A stretch of 41,204 nucleotides of DNA from Chloroflexota bacterium (GTDB lineage: Bacteria > Chloroflexota > Limnocylindria > Limnocylindrales > CSP1-4). Location: NCBI GenBank assembly GCA_003171065.1, contig PMXQ01000116.1, positions 1 to 41,204 of the forward strand, written 5' to 3'. The first letter of the stretch is position 1. Every line of letters starts with the position of its first letter. Positions 40,310-41,204 of this stretch are shown here, piece after piece. The translations under genes and the position numbers were made by a program. The notes beneath the pieces were generated by a model. It searched no databases. It was given only the letters and a program-made list of their open reading frames with translations, and had not been told where the DNA came from.

Positions 40310-41188
40310 CTAGAGACCCAGCTGGGCGAGACGCGCGATCAACGGACCCGCATCGCTGTCCTTGCGGCGGCCGAGCTGGATCTCGTCGCGGATCTTGCCG
40401 TCGCCCAGAACGAGGACGCGGTCGGCGTGCGCCGCCGCTCGCGCGTCGTGCGTGACCAGGACGATCGTCTGGCCGCGCTCGTCGCAGGATCGCCACAGCT
40501 CGCCGAGGATCTCGCCGCCAGTGGCGTAGTCCAGGTTGCCGGTTGGCTCGTCGGCGAGCAACAGCGCCGGGCTCCCGACCAGGGCTCGGGCCAACGCCAC
40601 TCGTTGCTGCTCTCCGGCGGAGAGCTGGTCGGGACGGTTCCGTTCACACCCCACGAGGTTGACCATTTCGAGGACGTCCTTGATCCGGGCCGCCGCCTCG
40701 CCGTGACGCGGGTCCACGCCCGCGATCGTGAACGGCAGGGCCACATTCTCGTAGACGTCCAGCAACGGGATCAGATTGAAGAACTGGAAGACGAAGCCGG
40801 TCTTCTCACGCCGCAAACGTGTCGCTTCCCTGTCGCTCAGCTGGCTGACGATCTCGCCGTCGAGGACGACGTCTCCTCCGGTCGGTCGGTCGAGTCCGCC
40901 CAACAGCTGCAGGAGCGTGCTCTTGCCGGAGCCGGACGGTCCCATCACTGCAACGAACTCGCCCCGCCGAACTTTGAGGGAAATGCCGCGCAGGACCTGG
41001 ACATCGCGGCTGCCGATCCGGAATTCCTTGGTCAGGTCGCGGGCCTCGAGGATCGCCCCTTCGTACGCGTGTCGACCCGGGGCGGTCCCGGATGACCGGC
41101 CCTCGGACGGCGACGAGACGGACGGCGTAGTCGGCACCACGGAAGTGTATTCGGTTGAGCCGACCATAAGGCGTAGCCCGTCGGTCAC
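40310..41188 (-). CDS. ABC transporter ATP-binding protein (LolD/MacB type)
   Basis: 292 residues. Seen: Walker A GPSGSGKS (83-90), Q-loop [10 protein letters not shown], signature [15 protein letters not shown] (189-203), Walker [14 protein letters not shown] (208-220), and the switch His in [15 protein letters not shown]. All are of the MacB/LolD (3.A.1.122/125-like) class. It has an unusual N-terminal extension of about 45 Ser/Thr/Pro/Gly residues before the domain. The start is GTG 41188, or ATG 41167 seven codons later; neither has a Shine-Dalgarno and only 16 bases of upstream sequence remain. It is paired with the two-FtsX permease downstream. Confidence 0.92.
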   Translation of the reverse strand: MTDGLRLMVGSTEYTSVVPTTPSVSSPSEGRSSGTAPGRHAYEGAILEARDLTKEFRIGSRDVQVLRGISLKVRRGEFVAVMGPSGSGKSTLLQLLGGLDRPTGGDVVLDGEIVSQLSDREATRLRREKTGFVFQFFNLIPLLDVYENVALPFTIAGVDPRHGEAAARIKDVLEMVNLVGCERNRPDQLSAGEQQRVALARALVGSPALLLADEPTGNLDYATGGEILGELWRSCDERGQTIVLVTHDARAAAHADRVLVLGDGKIRDEIQLGRRKDSDAGPLIARLAQLGL

Positions 41189-41204
41189 ATTCGGGCGAGC
41201 GCCG

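Overview
This is about 41 kb of a GC-rich (roughly two-thirds G+C by eye) bacterial chromosome, densely packed with single-copy housekeeping and accessory genes. I see no rRNA, tRNA, CRISPR array, insertion sequence or phage gene. GTG/TTG starts, frequent 4-base stop/start overlaps, TANNNT boxes placed 6-9 bases before start codons (probable leaderless transcripts), an LCP-family wall enzyme, tandem DUF4349 proteins and a clustered CoA pathway suggest a Chloroflexota lineage (Limnocylindria-like) or, less likely, an actinobacterium. This placement is inference from gene content only.

Layout. 1-2 kb: an NCS2 purine permease cut by the window edge, behind a leader with two hairpins, and a short unknown gene. 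2.1-6.3 kb: a tight coaX-coaBC-panB-panC operon that covers ketopantoate formation, pantothenate synthesis, pantothenate phosphorylation and conversion to 4'-phosphopantetheine. panE, panD, coaD and coaE are not in the window. 6.4-8.8 kb: two tandem DUF4349 envelope proteins. 8.9-13.6 kb, minus strand: an unknown protein, a glutamate dehydrogenase, and an MFS-DegV pair; the MFS gene carries eight perfect 9-bp repeats. 13.9-15.5 kb: a GT87-type mannosyltransferase preceded by a possible coupled mini-ORF, then the remnant of a response-regulator receiver domain.

15.5-21.4 kb, minus strand: a DNA repair operon of a large Lhr helicase, a Nei-type glycosylase and a small unknown protein. 21.5-24.2 kb: an LCP ligase and a DoxX-like membrane protein separated by hairpins. 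24.5-27.1 kb: an AcuC-type deacetylase fused to a GNAT domain, divergent from a stand-alone GNAT. 27.1-30.4 kb: a MerR regulator with two efflux pumps of different MFS families. 30.5-33.6 kb: an ECF sigma factor translationally coupled to a membrane-anchored Asp-box beta-propeller protein, which occupies the usual anti-sigma position; an ECF-type promoter lies in front of the sigma gene.

33.7-36.0 kb: a coiled-coil protein with a PD-(D/E)XK nuclease motif, followed by Ku. 36.1-37.6 kb: a GNAT, a 79-bp direct repeat, and the biotin transporter subunit BioY. 37.7-41.2 kb: a MacB/LolCDE-type ABC exporter (ATPase plus an 858-residue permease with two FtsX domains).

The most interesting candidates for undescribed biology are the sigma/propeller pair, the deacetylase-acetyltransferase fusion, and the nuclease-Ku neighbourhood with its long dyad-symmetric site.
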